Assembly: GCF_010093595.1 (NCBI RefSeq)
Contig: NW_022985468.1
Location: forward strand, 192,615-256,614
Origin: Mytilinidion resinicola
Taxonomy: Eukaryota > Ascomycota > Dothideomycetes > Mytilinidiales > Mytilinidiaceae
Direction: 5' to 3'
DNA length: 64,000 bases
The position numbers and the translations under genes were made by a program. Below, one piece after another: positions 55,086 to 64,000 of the stretch. The notes below the pieces were generated by a model, which was not told where the DNA came from, ran no database searches, and worked only from the letters and a program-made list of their open reading frames with translations. Within the stretch, counting starts at the first letter, position 1. Each line of letters starts with the position of its first letter.

Positions 55086-55961
55086 ATGCTCAACTTCGCT
55101 ACTATTCTAGCACTAGCCGCTGCCCTGCCGCTGGCATTCGCATCCCCTCTTGCGAACCGCAATATCCTGATTCCCAACGAGAATGGTGAGCTTGTGTATG
55201 CGACTCCAGACCAGCTGTCCGAGATCGAGAACAGCCGCATCAAGCGCAGCATGCTGTCGAAGCGTGACAAGTGCAGCGACGGAGTTGCCCCAACAGACGG
55301 GCAGGACTTTTTCAATTGCGAGCAGTATTGCGAACGATCCACTGCTCAAATTGAGGGAGCTGGAGTAAAGGGTAAGCAGTAAACCTCCACGCGTTACTCA
55401 TGCTAATGCCAAATATAGTGTCGGATGATATCAACTGTACTGTCGGGAAGGGAGGCACTTGTGCTGTTGCTCACGCCATCACTGTTACCATCTCCGAATC
55501 CGTATCCATCAACCTTGGCGGCACTTCAGGTGCAACTGAAGAGGGCATTGCCACCTTGACTGCAGGAGCCAGCTTCACCTGGACCAAGTCTGTGGCCACC
55601 GGAAACACTTACACTTTTACTCCTGCGTCCGGTTCGTTCGTCTTCAATCCTACCATTCTTGATCAGATACTAACAGTTCATCCTTCAACTAGGCGACCAG
55701 GGCTACATCATGTTCAAGCCCCATCTCCAGCAGAGCTGCGGAGATTTCCAGGTCTTCACCTTCAGCCAGAATGATGATGGGTCAGAGACCTACTGCGATG
55801 TTCCTATCTTCTCGGAGGACACCAATGCTTGCGGAACCTCCCCTATGAAACTTTCGTCTGGCGAAGCCGATGGCGTAAGTCTTATTCCTGCCCTTTGAGA
55901 TCGTTCGCTAATTGATGATCAGACCTACTCTTTCTGCCGTCCCAACGGTGATGGTTGCTAA
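55086..55961 (+). CDS. Secreted cysteine-containing protein, function unknown
   Basis: Four exons: 55086-55371, 55419-55631, 55693-55874 and 55923-55961; introns 47-61 nt, phases consistent, one with a clear ATACTAACAG branch; 239 aa. Signal peptide LNFATILALAAALPLAFAS from the chosen ATG; the upstream in-frame ATG at 55055-58 region would bury it. The propeptide ends at dibasic KR sites (RIKRS, SKRDK), so Kex2 processing is likely. The mature part has C..NCEQYCERS, CTVGKGGTCAVA, an alternating Ser/Thr-hydrophobic stretch (SVSINLGGTSG, then LTAGASFTWTKS), QGYIMFKPHLQQSCGDFQ and a final FCRPNGDGC. The alternating central segment could form a long amphipathic beta hairpin as in aerolysin-fold proteins, which is inference only. 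I do not recognise the family with certainty; it is a plausible extracellular or effector protein. Confidence 0.85.
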
Positions 55962-57068
55962 GTCAGCCCTTCGAAGACGGTAAATTCGATGGCGATATGT
56001 GCATTTAGACCACTTATTTGTGTATACTGTCCTATCAATGCATAAAATTACTTCTCTCTGTTTTTATGAAGTCCACGCCGCATGAAAGAATTGATACATG
56101 CAATCGGCGAGCTTACCAGGCTTTCCAAAATTATCACAAGCATCTCAAGCGGTGGTAAGCAAGTGTGCCCAGACTCCTAGCAAGATATTGTACTGCAAAG
56201 CAATGCGAACAAGGCGAGCAATATTTCAGTCTTATCCTATGTCATCAGTGCTAGAAATGGTCAGAATGAAGAAATTACAAAGACGCCCTATGGGCAATCC
56301 CTTTATGTGGGATATTTGATGATAATTATATTCTTGATTTAAGTAAAGTACCATGACATAGCTTTGGGCACTCTTTGCATCTACCTAGGGTATCCCGATA
56401 GGCTTTTAAAATTCCATCGACGATACAAAGATTGACACCGTTGATGCTAAGCTACCTTTTAACCGGCCCGTAAGCGATGGTGTTGAGAGAGTAGGAGAAG
56501 AGGTGGAGTATAGCTTTCTTGGGAGGCGGCTGGGAGGTTGGTAAAAGAATGGCGGTGTGAGCTCGTGTGGACGGTGCAGTGGAAATAGGACTACCTTTTA
56601 CCTGACCGAGGACGTGCTAGCTGCCAGGTGGGGTACCCCTTACAGTGGCGTCTAGGTAGCAAAGGATAAGCACGAGTAAATCTATTTCCGCGTGCCTACA
56701 CTTAGGACCCGGTACGGTATGTGGAAGTGTTGAAAGGGGCGCCGGATACCGAGCGTCCGAAATAAACATGGAGCGAGCCATCAGGTTTCCAGAGGAGGAC
56801 TTGCGGGCGTGAATGGGTCCATCCAAAAGGCTGCTGACGTCGCCACGACAACAAATATTGCTGGCCGCCTCGAGCTACAGCTCGCTCCAACACTCCATCT
56901 CCTCCGCTTCGCTTGCTCCACACCGTAGCAACACCCAAATCGCTCTCGCCCTGCATCTTAATGACAGAGAGCGCGTGCAGCATGATACCAGCCTCCTCAG
57001 AGCGAAGGTAAGACATGGTCTCAATTTCCTGTTATGAGGCCAGTCCTAAAACAGAACCCAGGAGCGAC
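55962..57068. other. Intergenic
   Basis: No gene is seen. Immediately before the F-box gene there is a likely 5' UTR intron (GTAAGA at about 57007 to an AAACAG near 57054). Confidence 0.45.
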
Positions 57069-58037
57069 ATGGCCACAATCCCCCCCGAATCGAGTCCTGA
57101 ACTCGAGAAATCCGCAGCTCAAAAGGTCGGCCAGATTGTGGAGCTTGTTGAGGAAGTCCTATATCATCTTCCATTCATCGAGGTGCTCTCAGCGAAGCTC
57201 GTTTGCAAGCACTGGCACGACATGGTCAACCGCTCTCTACCTCTCCAGCAAAAGCTATTCCTCGCTCCAATGACATACGCCCCAGAACTTCGGCTCCCCG
57301 GCTACATCCTCCCTTACGAAGCTAGTTATGAGCCTGTCACGCACCGAAAAGAAGGCCCGTACATCGTACAGCCATGGGGTGGCCGACAGTGGCACCCACT
57401 ACTCCAATATTTCATCCTGACACCGCGGTGGTTCCTCAAATACACGTTGGAGCACAGCTTTCTCCACTTGTTCTGGGTTCAGGACACTGGTATGCGCGCG
57501 ATCCGACGTGAGATCAAAATCCCCGATGTTGTTCTTCGCCTGAAGTACTTTGCAACCGCTCCGGACGGCGAGTGGCAGCGTGCGCTCTGTTGCCAGCCTC
57601 CCATCCAGCTGCTGGAATACGAGCTCGATGAGGACCTTGAGATTGATCTCATCGCGGGTGGTACAGAGCATTTCCAAGCCTCTCACAAGCTGAAGGCTGA
57701 GTCTGGGGCAGCTGGCGTCTCGATGGGCCAGCTTCAGACCTGCATCCGCGTCATCTTGGCCGAGGTAGAGGAGGTCATGGTTCAAGCTCAGGAACTCAGG
57801 GAAGGAAAACGCAAGGCGAAGTCGCTGTTGTGCAGCGCGACCAAGAACACAGTGGGCACGTCGTTCAAAGGACCAAAGATCGAAATGCGCAGAAAACTCG
57901 GAGACCTGCGGCTTGCTCATAAGACAATGGTGGAAGTGGTTGGGTCCAAGCTCCGATGGTGCATGGATATCTTTGGGACTGAATCATCTTCTGAACCAGA
58001 CGGAATGCGTCCTCCCATTCGTGAAGAGGCTACTTGA
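57069..58037 (+). CDS. F-box protein (paralogue 2)
   Basis: Single coding exon, 322 aa from ATG 57069 (MATIPPESSPE). An in-frame ATG at 57015 lies inside a probable 5' UTR intron and is less likely. The F-box region reads SAAQKVGQIVELVEEVLYHL, then PFIEVLSAKLVCKHWHD, with the L-x-x-x-I-L...V-C-x-x-W pattern that binds Skp1. It is followed by LPLQQKLFLAPM, RLPGYILPYEA and GGRQWHPLL, which the paralogue at 58653-59849 shares. The C-terminal half includes DGEWQRALCCQPP (also shared), then a helical, charged region ending in LRWCMDIFGTE. It is likely an adaptor of an SCF ubiquitin ligase with an unknown target. Tail-to-tail with its paralogue. Confidence 0.85.
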   Translation: MATIPPESSPELEKSAAQKVGQIVELVEEVLYHLPFIEVLSAKLVCKHWHDMVNRSLPLQQKLFLAPMTYAPELRLPGYILPYEASYEPVTHRKEGPYIVQPWGGRQWHPLLQYFILTPRWFLKYTLEHSFLHLFWVQDTGMRAIRREIKIPDVVLRLKYFATAPDGEWQRALCCQPPIQLLEYELDEDLEIDLIAGGTEHFQASHKLKAESGAAGVSMGQLQTCIRVILAEVEEVMVQAQELREGKRKAKSLLCSATKNTVGTSFKGPKIEMRRKLGDLRLAHKTMVEVVGSKLRWCMDIFGTESSSEPDGMRPPIREEAT

Positions 58038-58652
58038 GAAAGGCAAGCCGAGGGCATTCGAACAAGGCTAGGAGCCACAGCAAATGTTGTAGTAGATGGC
58101 CTCACCTTCGTGTATACCTCTCTTCCTCTGTTTCTATACTTTATGGAACCACGAACACATAAAACCTCTACACTACCTTGCTACGTGACAGTGTTGATTG
58201 ATATAGGTTATAAGTCTGGGCACACGGATTCATTGCTGCTTAGCTCCAATCTTGCTCACTCAACACCACTATAAGGAGCAGCCCGGCTAGTAAGCAGCTA
58301 GTCAGTGAAGAGTCAGTCTGATTTGCACTACGTGAAACTTCAGGTTGCCCTAGGTTTTGGAATTCTATGGGGGTGCCCAAAGCAGTGGTGAAAGTCTGTG
58401 CAAAGACTTATAAGTTCATATTTCGAATCAGCAATCTCAGGTGAGGAAGTGCCTGTAAGACCTTTTATAATTTGTCCGCGCTATGAAGTTATAGTGCTGC
58501 TTCTCACAGTACACCCTGACTCCAATGACCGCAACTTGAACCTATCGAATCAATCCCATGTGCTATACCTCGACCTCAGAGGGCTTTTAAGCCGCGAATG
58601 ATCGCTAACCAAGTGGAACGAACCTTCAAGTCGTGTAATTATGCTTCTTACG
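58038..58652. other. Intergenic between tail-to-tail F-box genes
   Basis: Contains the first copy of a direct repeat (58216-58290) whose second copy lies beyond the next gene at 60124-60200. No gene is seen. Confidence 0.5.
58216..58290. repeat. Direct repeat flanking an F-box gene, copy 1
   Basis: CTGGGCACACGGAT...CTCAACACCACTATAAGGAG...CCCGGCTA matches 60124-60200, including 20 identical bases in the middle. The two copies bracket the F-box gene at 58653-59849. Confidence 0.8.
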
Positions 58653-59849
58653 TTAGCTCATCTTGTATTGTTGTAGCTGATCAGATCGACTTACAAGACT
58701 CTGCGCTCCATCCTCTAGGATCAAAGGACGATCGTCCCAATCACGGTCCCAGGACACGTTCTCGGCACCGAACAAATGTCTGCACCACTTGAGCTTGTAC
58801 TCAACCGGGTCAAGAGCTCTCCATAGGTCGCCTTGCATGGTTCGGAGCCTGCGAAACTTGTCGAACCAGCTTTGAGGGGGTTGAGGCCGTCCAGCGGGGC
58901 GACGTGGTCTATTGATGTCGTGTCGAGACAGCATGCGGCTGTCTTGTGGTGAAGCCACCGTTAAGCGTGGGCGGGAAGGGAGGCTGGTTGTATCATTTCC
59001 CTTCCAGACAGTCTGCTTTAACTCCTCCACACTCCGGTTGAAGTTTCTCAGCTGAGTCGTAACGGAGTTCACCTCGGCCACTAGATCCCGAAAAAATGTT
59101 TGTATCTGACCCATGGTGATACCATCTGACCCATCCTCTGGAACCATTCTCATGAGCGTTTCTAGATGGCCCATGCGGTAGCGGTGGTCGGCATGGGGTC
59201 CTATGCATTCTAGAAGCGCCGTAGGAGGCTGGCAGCACAGCGCACGTTGCCACTCGCCATCAGCAGCATCCGCAATCTTCTTGACCAAACATATGAGCTC
59301 TGGGTATCGTGGGAGTGTGACCTTGCTACCTTCCCACTGGAGGATCACTGTGTTATAGCAACGAAGGTCGAAGTCGAGTCGAATAAAGCTGCTCGCTGGG
59401 TCACCATCCGGCTGCCAATCTCGCGTCTGGAAAATCTCCTGGAGCATGGGGTGCCACTGCTGCCCTCCGATCGGCTCCACCACGTAGATAGCCTCCTTCT
59501 GATGGTTGCCGGATTCATAGTTGGCAGACTTCGGGAGTATGTAGCCAGGAAGCCTTAGGGTTGGAGGGTATGTGAGCGCGACTAGGAAGAGCTGCCGTTG
59601 GATTGGCAGGGAGGCTTTGATGATGTCGCGCCATTGTTTGCAGACGAGTTTGGCTGCAAGAAGGTCGACAAAGGGTAGATATCGTAGGATTTGCTCCGAA
59701 AGTTCCACAATCCGAGCGACTTTTTGAGCGGCGGATTCTTCGGGTTTGATGCTTGATTCGGGGGGTGAGAGAGGCACCATAGCCCGCTCATGTAGACTGA
59801 CCTCTGTAGAAGAGTCGGTTGAAGCAGGGGGTGGTGGCTTAGAAGCCAT
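58653..59849 (-). CDS. F-box protein (paralogue 3)
   Basis: 398 aa from the ATG at 59849; the frame is open upstream to 59927 but without another ATG. Order: a Ser/Pro-rich start; F-box SAAQKVARIVELSEQILRYL, then PFVDLLAAKLVCKQWRDII; then LPIQRQLFLVAL, RLPGYILPKSANYES and GGQQWHPML as in the paralogue at 57069, DGEWQRALCCQPP, a helical part (FFRDLVAEVNSVTTQLRNFN), a basic PSRPRLTVASPQDSR insert absent from the paralogue, and EYKLKWCRHLFGAENVSWD near the end, equivalent to LRWCMDIFGTE. Probably an SCF ubiquitin-ligase substrate adaptor. A TCACGTGA/GTATAT block lies 208 bp before its ATG, as in the short paralogue at 28562. Confidence 0.85.
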   Translation of the reverse strand: MASKPPPPASTDSSTEVSLHERAMVPLSPPESSIKPEESAAQKVARIVELSEQILRYLPFVDLLAAKLVCKQWRDIIKASLPIQRQLFLVALTYPPTLRLPGYILPKSANYESGNHQKEAIYVVEPIGGQQWHPMLQEIFQTRDWQPDGDPASSFIRLDFDLRCYNTVILQWEGSKVTLPRYPELICLVKKIADAADGEWQRALCCQPPTALLECIGPHADHRYRMGHLETLMRMVPEDGSDGITMGQIQTFFRDLVAEVNSVTTQLRNFNRSVEELKQTVWKGNDTTSLPSRPRLTVASPQDSRMLSRHDINRPRRPAGRPQPPQSWFDKFRRLRTMQGDLWRALDPVEYKLKWCRHLFGAENVSWDRDWDDRPLILEDGAQSLVSRSDQLQQYKMS

Positions 59850-60056
59850 GGCGACCTGCTCCGAGTCTGGCGGTGGTGATGAGGAAACGGAGTGGGTTTT
59901 AGATCGAGGTTGCCAGGGGTACCTCAATTAGCAGTTGCCGACGCTAGGCGTTGCTTGATTTTACAGGTGAATGGTGAGCTACTGCTGCAGCTTTGGGTAG
60001 GCTAAGTCTAACCCCATTTTCTGTAGGAAATCTGGGAGTGCACTCTTATCACGGGG

Positions 60057-60070
60057 TCACGTGAGTATAT
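60057..60070. promoter_or_regulatory. TCACGTGAGTATAT block
   Basis: The palindrome TCACGTGA fused to GAGTATAT sits 208 bp upstream of the ATG at 59849, at the same distance and orientation as the related block at 28768 before the F-box gene at 28562. Confidence 0.5.
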
Positions 60071-60123
60071 TCAACCATGTGTTTTCCAAATTAGCTCGAT
60101 TAGGTACAGTCAAGGCCATGAAG

Positions 60124-60200
60124 CTGGGCACAAGGATATATCACTGCTCCGAATCCACTCTTGCGCTCTCAACACCACTATAAGGAGTGCCCCAGCTAAC
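60124..60200. repeat. Direct repeat flanking an F-box gene, copy 2
   Basis: CTGGGCACAAGGAT...CTCAACACCACTATAAGGAG...CCCAGCTA, second copy of the repeat at 58216-58290. Confidence 0.8.
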
Positions 60201-60514
60201 ATGCCTCCATTTAGTCAAAAAGTAGCTTGATATCCACTGCCTTGACCTTTGCATCGTATCTACAGTTTCCAAAGCCTTTCGGGGTACCCCAAGCAATTGA
60301 AAGGAGTACCCAAACTTATGTCTTAGTACAAACTTCCAATATGCTTCCCATACTTGTGAATCAAGCCCCCAAAGACTTCATCAAGCGGTATCAAGCATTC
60401 CTTCCCTCACGACACTGACGCGTGAGGATTGAGCCCTTCCGCGCACCGAACCTTCGCTATCTGGAATGGTGGGTTACTATCCCCTTCATACGCCCTCTTC
60501 TCCCCAAAATTCGC

Positions 60515-61360
60515 TCAGTTTCCCCTTGGAAGCCTCAAGAAATGAGCCAAAGCTTGAAGAATGGTCGCGAATGCTCCATGCGCGGAGCCTCCCAGATCAG
60601 CGTCGCGAACATAGAGGTTGATTGGGAAGGGAGCACGAGTTGCCAGGGCTGGGATCAGGATAGCGAGGTCAATTGAACCGATGAGAGTTAGGCCGGGTGG
60701 ATCTCTAGTGGGTACTGCCATGGGTGCTCCATTAGGTACTCTAATAAGTGCGTTGCTAGCGGGCTGAAGCACAACGGGTGGTGTGGAGGTCTGGACTGCT
60801 GTACTCATACTCGTGGTTGTACTCGTACTAGTACTACTAGTTTCTCCTGATGAATCTCCTTCTGATCCCTCTTCAGCTGCAGGAAGGCTCGGATATGCTA
60901 CCCCGCTAAGTGGGTGCGCCTGGCGGCCTTCAACCTCTCTACCGACCCCCCGCGTAAGTGTAACTCTTCGGCGCTTTGTTAGATTCGGGCGTCTACGCAT
61001 CAGCGGGCTTTGATCACTCTCATCGTCAGAAAAGTCTATGACCTGCCGCTTTCGTACCCGTTCCAGTGTCCAACTAGCGTCTTCCTCTTCTCCGAATAAG
61101 GATCCTTGCGAAGCCCTTGGTGCGGTGTTTGCTGATTCTAGTTGTGCATGGCTGGAACCCTCCGCCTCCCCCTTTGGCGACTCTACTACCTCATCGTCTG
61201 ACGCGGGTTCTGGTTCGCTGCTCTCTGCTGCCAGCAATGCCTCCCAATCTTCATCGTCGATTTCATCGTCGCTATCACCATCTGGCACGGTGAAAACTGA
61301 GTCCGAGTAATCGGCCTCCTCGTCGCTTTCTTCCTTGATAGACGAGTTTTGCGATGCCAT
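60515..61360 (-). CDS. Hypothetical acidic protein
   Basis: Single-exon model, 281 aa from the ATG at 61360. The first 110 residues are strongly acidic (EESDEEADYSD, DSDDEIDDEDWEALL), followed by a basic cluster (MRRRPNLTKRRRVTLTR) that could be a nuclear localisation signal. Next is a Ser/Thr run, then a more hydrophobic end (LIGSIDLAILIPALATRAPF) closing with FATILQALAHFLRLPRG. Composition suggests a nuclear, largely disordered protein. No family is recognised. The Ser/Thr run comes from a short imperfect ACT/AGT-type repeat at about 60800-60845. Confidence 0.6.
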   Translation of the reverse strand: MASQNSSIKEESDEEADYSDSVFTVPDGDSDDEIDDEDWEALLAAESSEPEPASDDEVVESPKGEAEGSSHAQLESANTAPRASQGSLFGEEEDASWTLERVRKRQVIDFSDDESDQSPLMRRRPNLTKRRRVTLTRGVGREVEGRQAHPLSGVAYPSLPAAEEGSEGDSSGETSSTSTSTTTSMSTAVQTSTPPVVLQPASNALIRVPNGAPMAVPTRDPPGLTLIGSIDLAILIPALATRAPFPINLYVRDADLGGSAHGAFATILQALAHFLRLPRGN

Positions 61361-61791
61361 AATGTGGGGCAAAATGCGCGAGTTGGAGACGCTGGTGGGG
61401 ATGGTGTGTCAAAAATACGGGTGGACGTCGTGAAGAGAAGCTAGGGGGTGCTGTAGCTGGCAGACAAGTGCGCTAACGAGACTAGTAAATCAGCACGTGG
61501 TGAATGGTGACTGCTCTACCTGCTTGAATTTTGTCTTCAGAAATGGCACGCATACACTAGAACGCGGCGAATACACTGGGCAAACTATTGATTGGTTCGC
61601 TTTTTCAGCTCTCATCCGAGCCTGAGGGTATGAATATCATTGCATATGGTCATTTTTCCAATATAGTACAGTTCGTGCAAGCCGCTTTGCATTCTATAAG
61701 ATATGTAGAAAGCCGCCTGAGAAGAGTCCTCGAATATATGATCAAGTCTTGCATATCTATACCTCGCACCGGGAGGATGTCTTCATATCAC
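61361..61791. other. Intergenic
   Basis: Nothing recognisable apart from the flanking gene ends. Confidence 0.5.
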
Positions 61792-62661
61792 TCAACGGCC
61801 TCTTCCAGCCTTTCCATCCGAACCTCCATCTACCTGTAATCCGTCAGTACCGCCATAAAAAGCGTCACGAAGACGCGCCATAGAGTGTCCGACCTCTGCC
61901 TGCCATGACCGATCGGAGAGGTACAGTGGAACTCCATCACGATCTAGCAAGTGGTAGTATAGGTAGTAAGCCAACCAAGCTATAACTCCTCCGGATATAA
62001 TCCGACCGCGTGTTAGTCGGGGAAGCTGATCGCGTGCGTGAGTGATAGCCCTCGTAGCTCTCGCGTTTGCTGAAGGAATTGCCGTAGCGAAGGGTACCAA
62101 ACTAACGAGATGGCTAATCAGGCTGACAGTACTGGCATCCCTGATAGTGGGCCGAGTCACAGCGTTGGTGTCCGTAGGGTCTAGTGCCCTGAGTGCCGTC
62201 GTGGGATTCGTGACTGCGTCGTCGTTCATCACTTCGTCCTCGATCAGGATGGAGTTGGCAGGAGTGTCCTAGGACACATCAGAACGTCGGGGTACAGTAG
62301 CCCTAGATGCTACGTCCCTCTTATCGGAGACTCGAGCTGCTTGGTGGGTTGTGCCTGCGATTTCCCCTGCTTCGCTTTCCTCAGATGCCTCGCTTTCGTC
62401 GAGGGAGTGAACCCCACTAGTCGTAGCGTCGTTGATGCCCGTTTCTGCTATTGTGGGCACGGGCCCGGTCGATCTGGTGTGATATCGATGTTGTGCAGGG
62501 CTTGTCAGGAGTCTCTCGTTATTGGACTTTGTAGGCTTTGGTGTTGGCATGGTACGGGCAGTTCCAGTTGCCTTTGTAGCTGGACTTGACGCAGTCGGGA
62601 CTATCGTTGAAGAGACGGTTGGAGTGGGACCCTTTCGTTTCGTGGTTTTCTTTGGTGGCAT
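61792..62661 (-). CDS. Hypothetical one-TM protein, frame interrupted by one TAG
   Basis: A 290-codon frame from the ATG at 62661 is open except for a TAG at 62271-62269 (codon 131). The first part is basic and Thr/Pro-rich (MPPKKTTKRKGPTPTV), then acidic (DESEASEESEAGEI). After the TAG the same frame continues DTPANSILIEDEVMNDDAV and later holds one hydrophobic segment, IISGGVIAWLAYYLYYHLL, near the C-terminus. Because the two parts share frame and composition, I read them as one gene whose TAG probably replaced CAG. Two separate genes (the second starting at 62232), or a small intron ending at that CTAG, are alternatives. The family is not recognised. Confidence 0.5.
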
Positions 62662-63139
62662 CTTGGTGCAACCAACCTGGGCAGTGCTTGAAGGACTTTG
62701 CCACTTTGATGTGAGAGTGCACTTCGACGATTAGGAGGTGGTGGGGGTAAGTGTGGTTAGAAGGTGGGAGGGCCTCTGATAGGGTGGTGGGAGGTATGGG
62801 ATTAGGAAAGGGAACCAGTTGCTATGTCCTCACTGGGAACTTATGGACAAGGAGTGGTGCTGGTAGAGGTGAACAGGGAGGCCGTAGATAGTGAATGATA
62901 AGTGACACTTCGTACACCCATCACATGATCTATTTATTAGCTGAATGTAAACACTGTTGGATCGAAGTGTCTACTTGGTAAATCTCTGAGGATTCTATCT
63001 TAACAGTACTGTGTTTTGTTCTAGTGGTCTTCAGACAGTGTCTGAGCAAGATTTCGAAATCTGCGGCTCCGGTTCCAGCTCCAGACGCGTATATACAAGG
63101 CCTCTTTTAGTGGCCGTATTACATTCGTTCGTTCGTTCG
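62662..63139. other. Intergenic
   Basis: No gene is seen. A (TTCG)n-like run, ATTCGTTCGTTCGTTCGT, lies at 63123-63140 beside the amidohydrolase stop codon. Confidence 0.5.
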
Positions 63140-64000
63140 TCATAGTTTATGTTCCGACTTCTCGTCAAAGAAAGCAAGAGCAGCAACACAGAAAGCGTGA
63201 ATTCCGGTACGCATCGTAGGTTGTATCACCGGCGCAAATCTCGCCGTATGGTTGGCGGGAATATCATCAATTCTTCCCTCCTTCAGCCTCTGATCAAACA
63301 GCCCCTCCTCTATTCCTCCCCAATGCCAAAACGCACAAGGCCGACTCTGCGAAGTTGCGAGGACCGAGAAATCCTCCGCAATAGTAGTAGTTGGTATATT
63401 TGCATCAAAGTCGCCTTGAAAATGTTCGCTGAAGCTCTTCGCCAGCGTTTTCATCATCGACTCGTCATTCACTGTGTTTGGCAGATGCCGAGTCATCTTG
63501 AAAACGGGCGCGACCGTCGAACCACTTGCTTCGCATTCGGCTTTGACGATTCGCCGGATGGAGGCTAGAAGCTTCTCGCGCGTTTCCGGTCGCACGCTGC
63601 GTATGTCGATGCCAATTTCTGCCGAGTCTGCGATGATATTCTCTGTCTGACCCGCTTGCAAGCTCCCGACGGTCAGAACGGAAACATCGCTTGGATTGAT
63701 CTCTCTACTGATGATAGTCTGGAGGCGTACTACAACGTGAGCCGCCATGACAGCAGGGTCAATTGTCCGATGTGGCTGCATATGTCAGCTCTTGAATGAA
63801 ATAGATAATGTGTAGAATAGTATCCACCCACCTGTGACCCATGACCACCAACCCCAAACAGTGTAATTTTCATACTGTCCGCCCCTGCCATAATCGTGCC
63901 CATCTTCGATCCTACACTGCCCGCTCTCATTGCCATTACGTGCTGGCCGAGTACAAAGTCGGGCACGGGGATCTTGTGCTTATCATATAGGCCATCATCT
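63140..64000 (-). CDS. M20 family amidohydrolase/peptidase, partial (5' end outside window)
   Basis: Exons seen: beyond 64000 to 63832, and 63775-63140, with a 56-nt intron (GTGGGT...ATGCAG) in phase 0. The visible 267 residues are the C-terminal two thirds of an M20D metallo-amidohydrolase of the IAA-amino-acid/hippurate hydrolase type. Markers: MAMRAGSVGSKMGTIMAGAD, GVGGHGSQ joined across the intron to PHRTIDPAVMAAHVVVRLQT, VGSLQAGQTENIIAD, and TTIAEDFSVLA, where the Glu-Asp pair belongs to the metal site. The ending FWHWGG, then IPANHTARFAP, is also typical. The enzyme removes acyl or amino-acid groups from amide conjugates using two metal ions. The N-terminal metal-binding Cys/His residues lie outside the window, so activity cannot be judged. 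Confidence 0.9.

Larger units (their letters stand above)
59850..60514. other. Intergenic, upstream of F-box paralogue 3
   Basis: Holds the TCACGTGA block (60057-60070) and the second copy of the flanking direct repeat. No gene is seen. Confidence 0.5.

Noticed and set aside
19653..62271. Stop-codon reassignment of TAG
   Set aside because: TAG ends clear genes in the window (for example the BYS1-like gene at 30790), so the in-frame TAGs are better explained as mutations.

Overview
The window is nuclear DNA of a filamentous ascomycete (Pezizomycotina). The genes have short introns, mostly 48-100 nt, with GT(A/G)NGT donors and YAG acceptors, often with a CTAAC or CTGAC branch site. The family content is also typical: an Asp f 4-like secreted protein, a 2EXR protein, Kch1, DHA1 and DHA2 transporters, fungal SRPK-like kinases and several F-box paralogues. 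Dothideomycetes is my best guess at class level, but it is only a guess.

Layout. 0.2-6.7 kb: methylthioadenosine phosphorylase (-), a 2EXR protein (-) and a long secreted protein with a probable NucA/NucB nuclease end (+). 9.0-16.3 kb: an Asp f 4-like secreted protein (-) and a Kch1-type potassium channel (-), separated by about 3.9 kb with no gene I can support. 18.4-27.4 kb: an accessory block in which one module appears twice in the same order: decayed repeat, small unknown 'family A' gene (-), SRPK-like kinase (+). The block also holds a 177-bp MITE and a 217-bp insertion that breaks the second kinase. 28-33 kb: a short F-box gene, a one-TM protein and a small secreted BYS1/thaumatin-like protein. 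33-40 kb: a seven-exon calpain, an F-box pseudogene and a tiny SH3-like protein. 40.5-41.6 kb: a decayed tandem repeat. 42.3-47.6 kb: a 1,742-aa coiled-coil protein. 49-53.5 kb: two major facilitator transporters (DHA1, DHA2), both on the minus strand. 55-64 kb: a secreted cysteine-containing protein, two tail-to-tail F-box paralogues with duplicated flanks, an acidic protein, a one-TM protein interrupted by a TAG, and the 3' part of an M20 amidohydrolase that runs off the window end.

Themes. Housekeeping genes (MTAP, Kch1, calpain, coiled coil, transporters) alternate with gene-poor stretches rich in diverged repeats. Several gene copies are broken. Many of the differences are CpA-to-TpA (or TpG-to-TpA) type: all in-frame stops in the broken frames are TAG, and the two MITE arms differ at two CA/TA steps. 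This is what repeat-induced point mutation (RIP) would leave, but it cannot be proved from one window. All multi-exon models below were built by hand, with splice phases checked for consistency.
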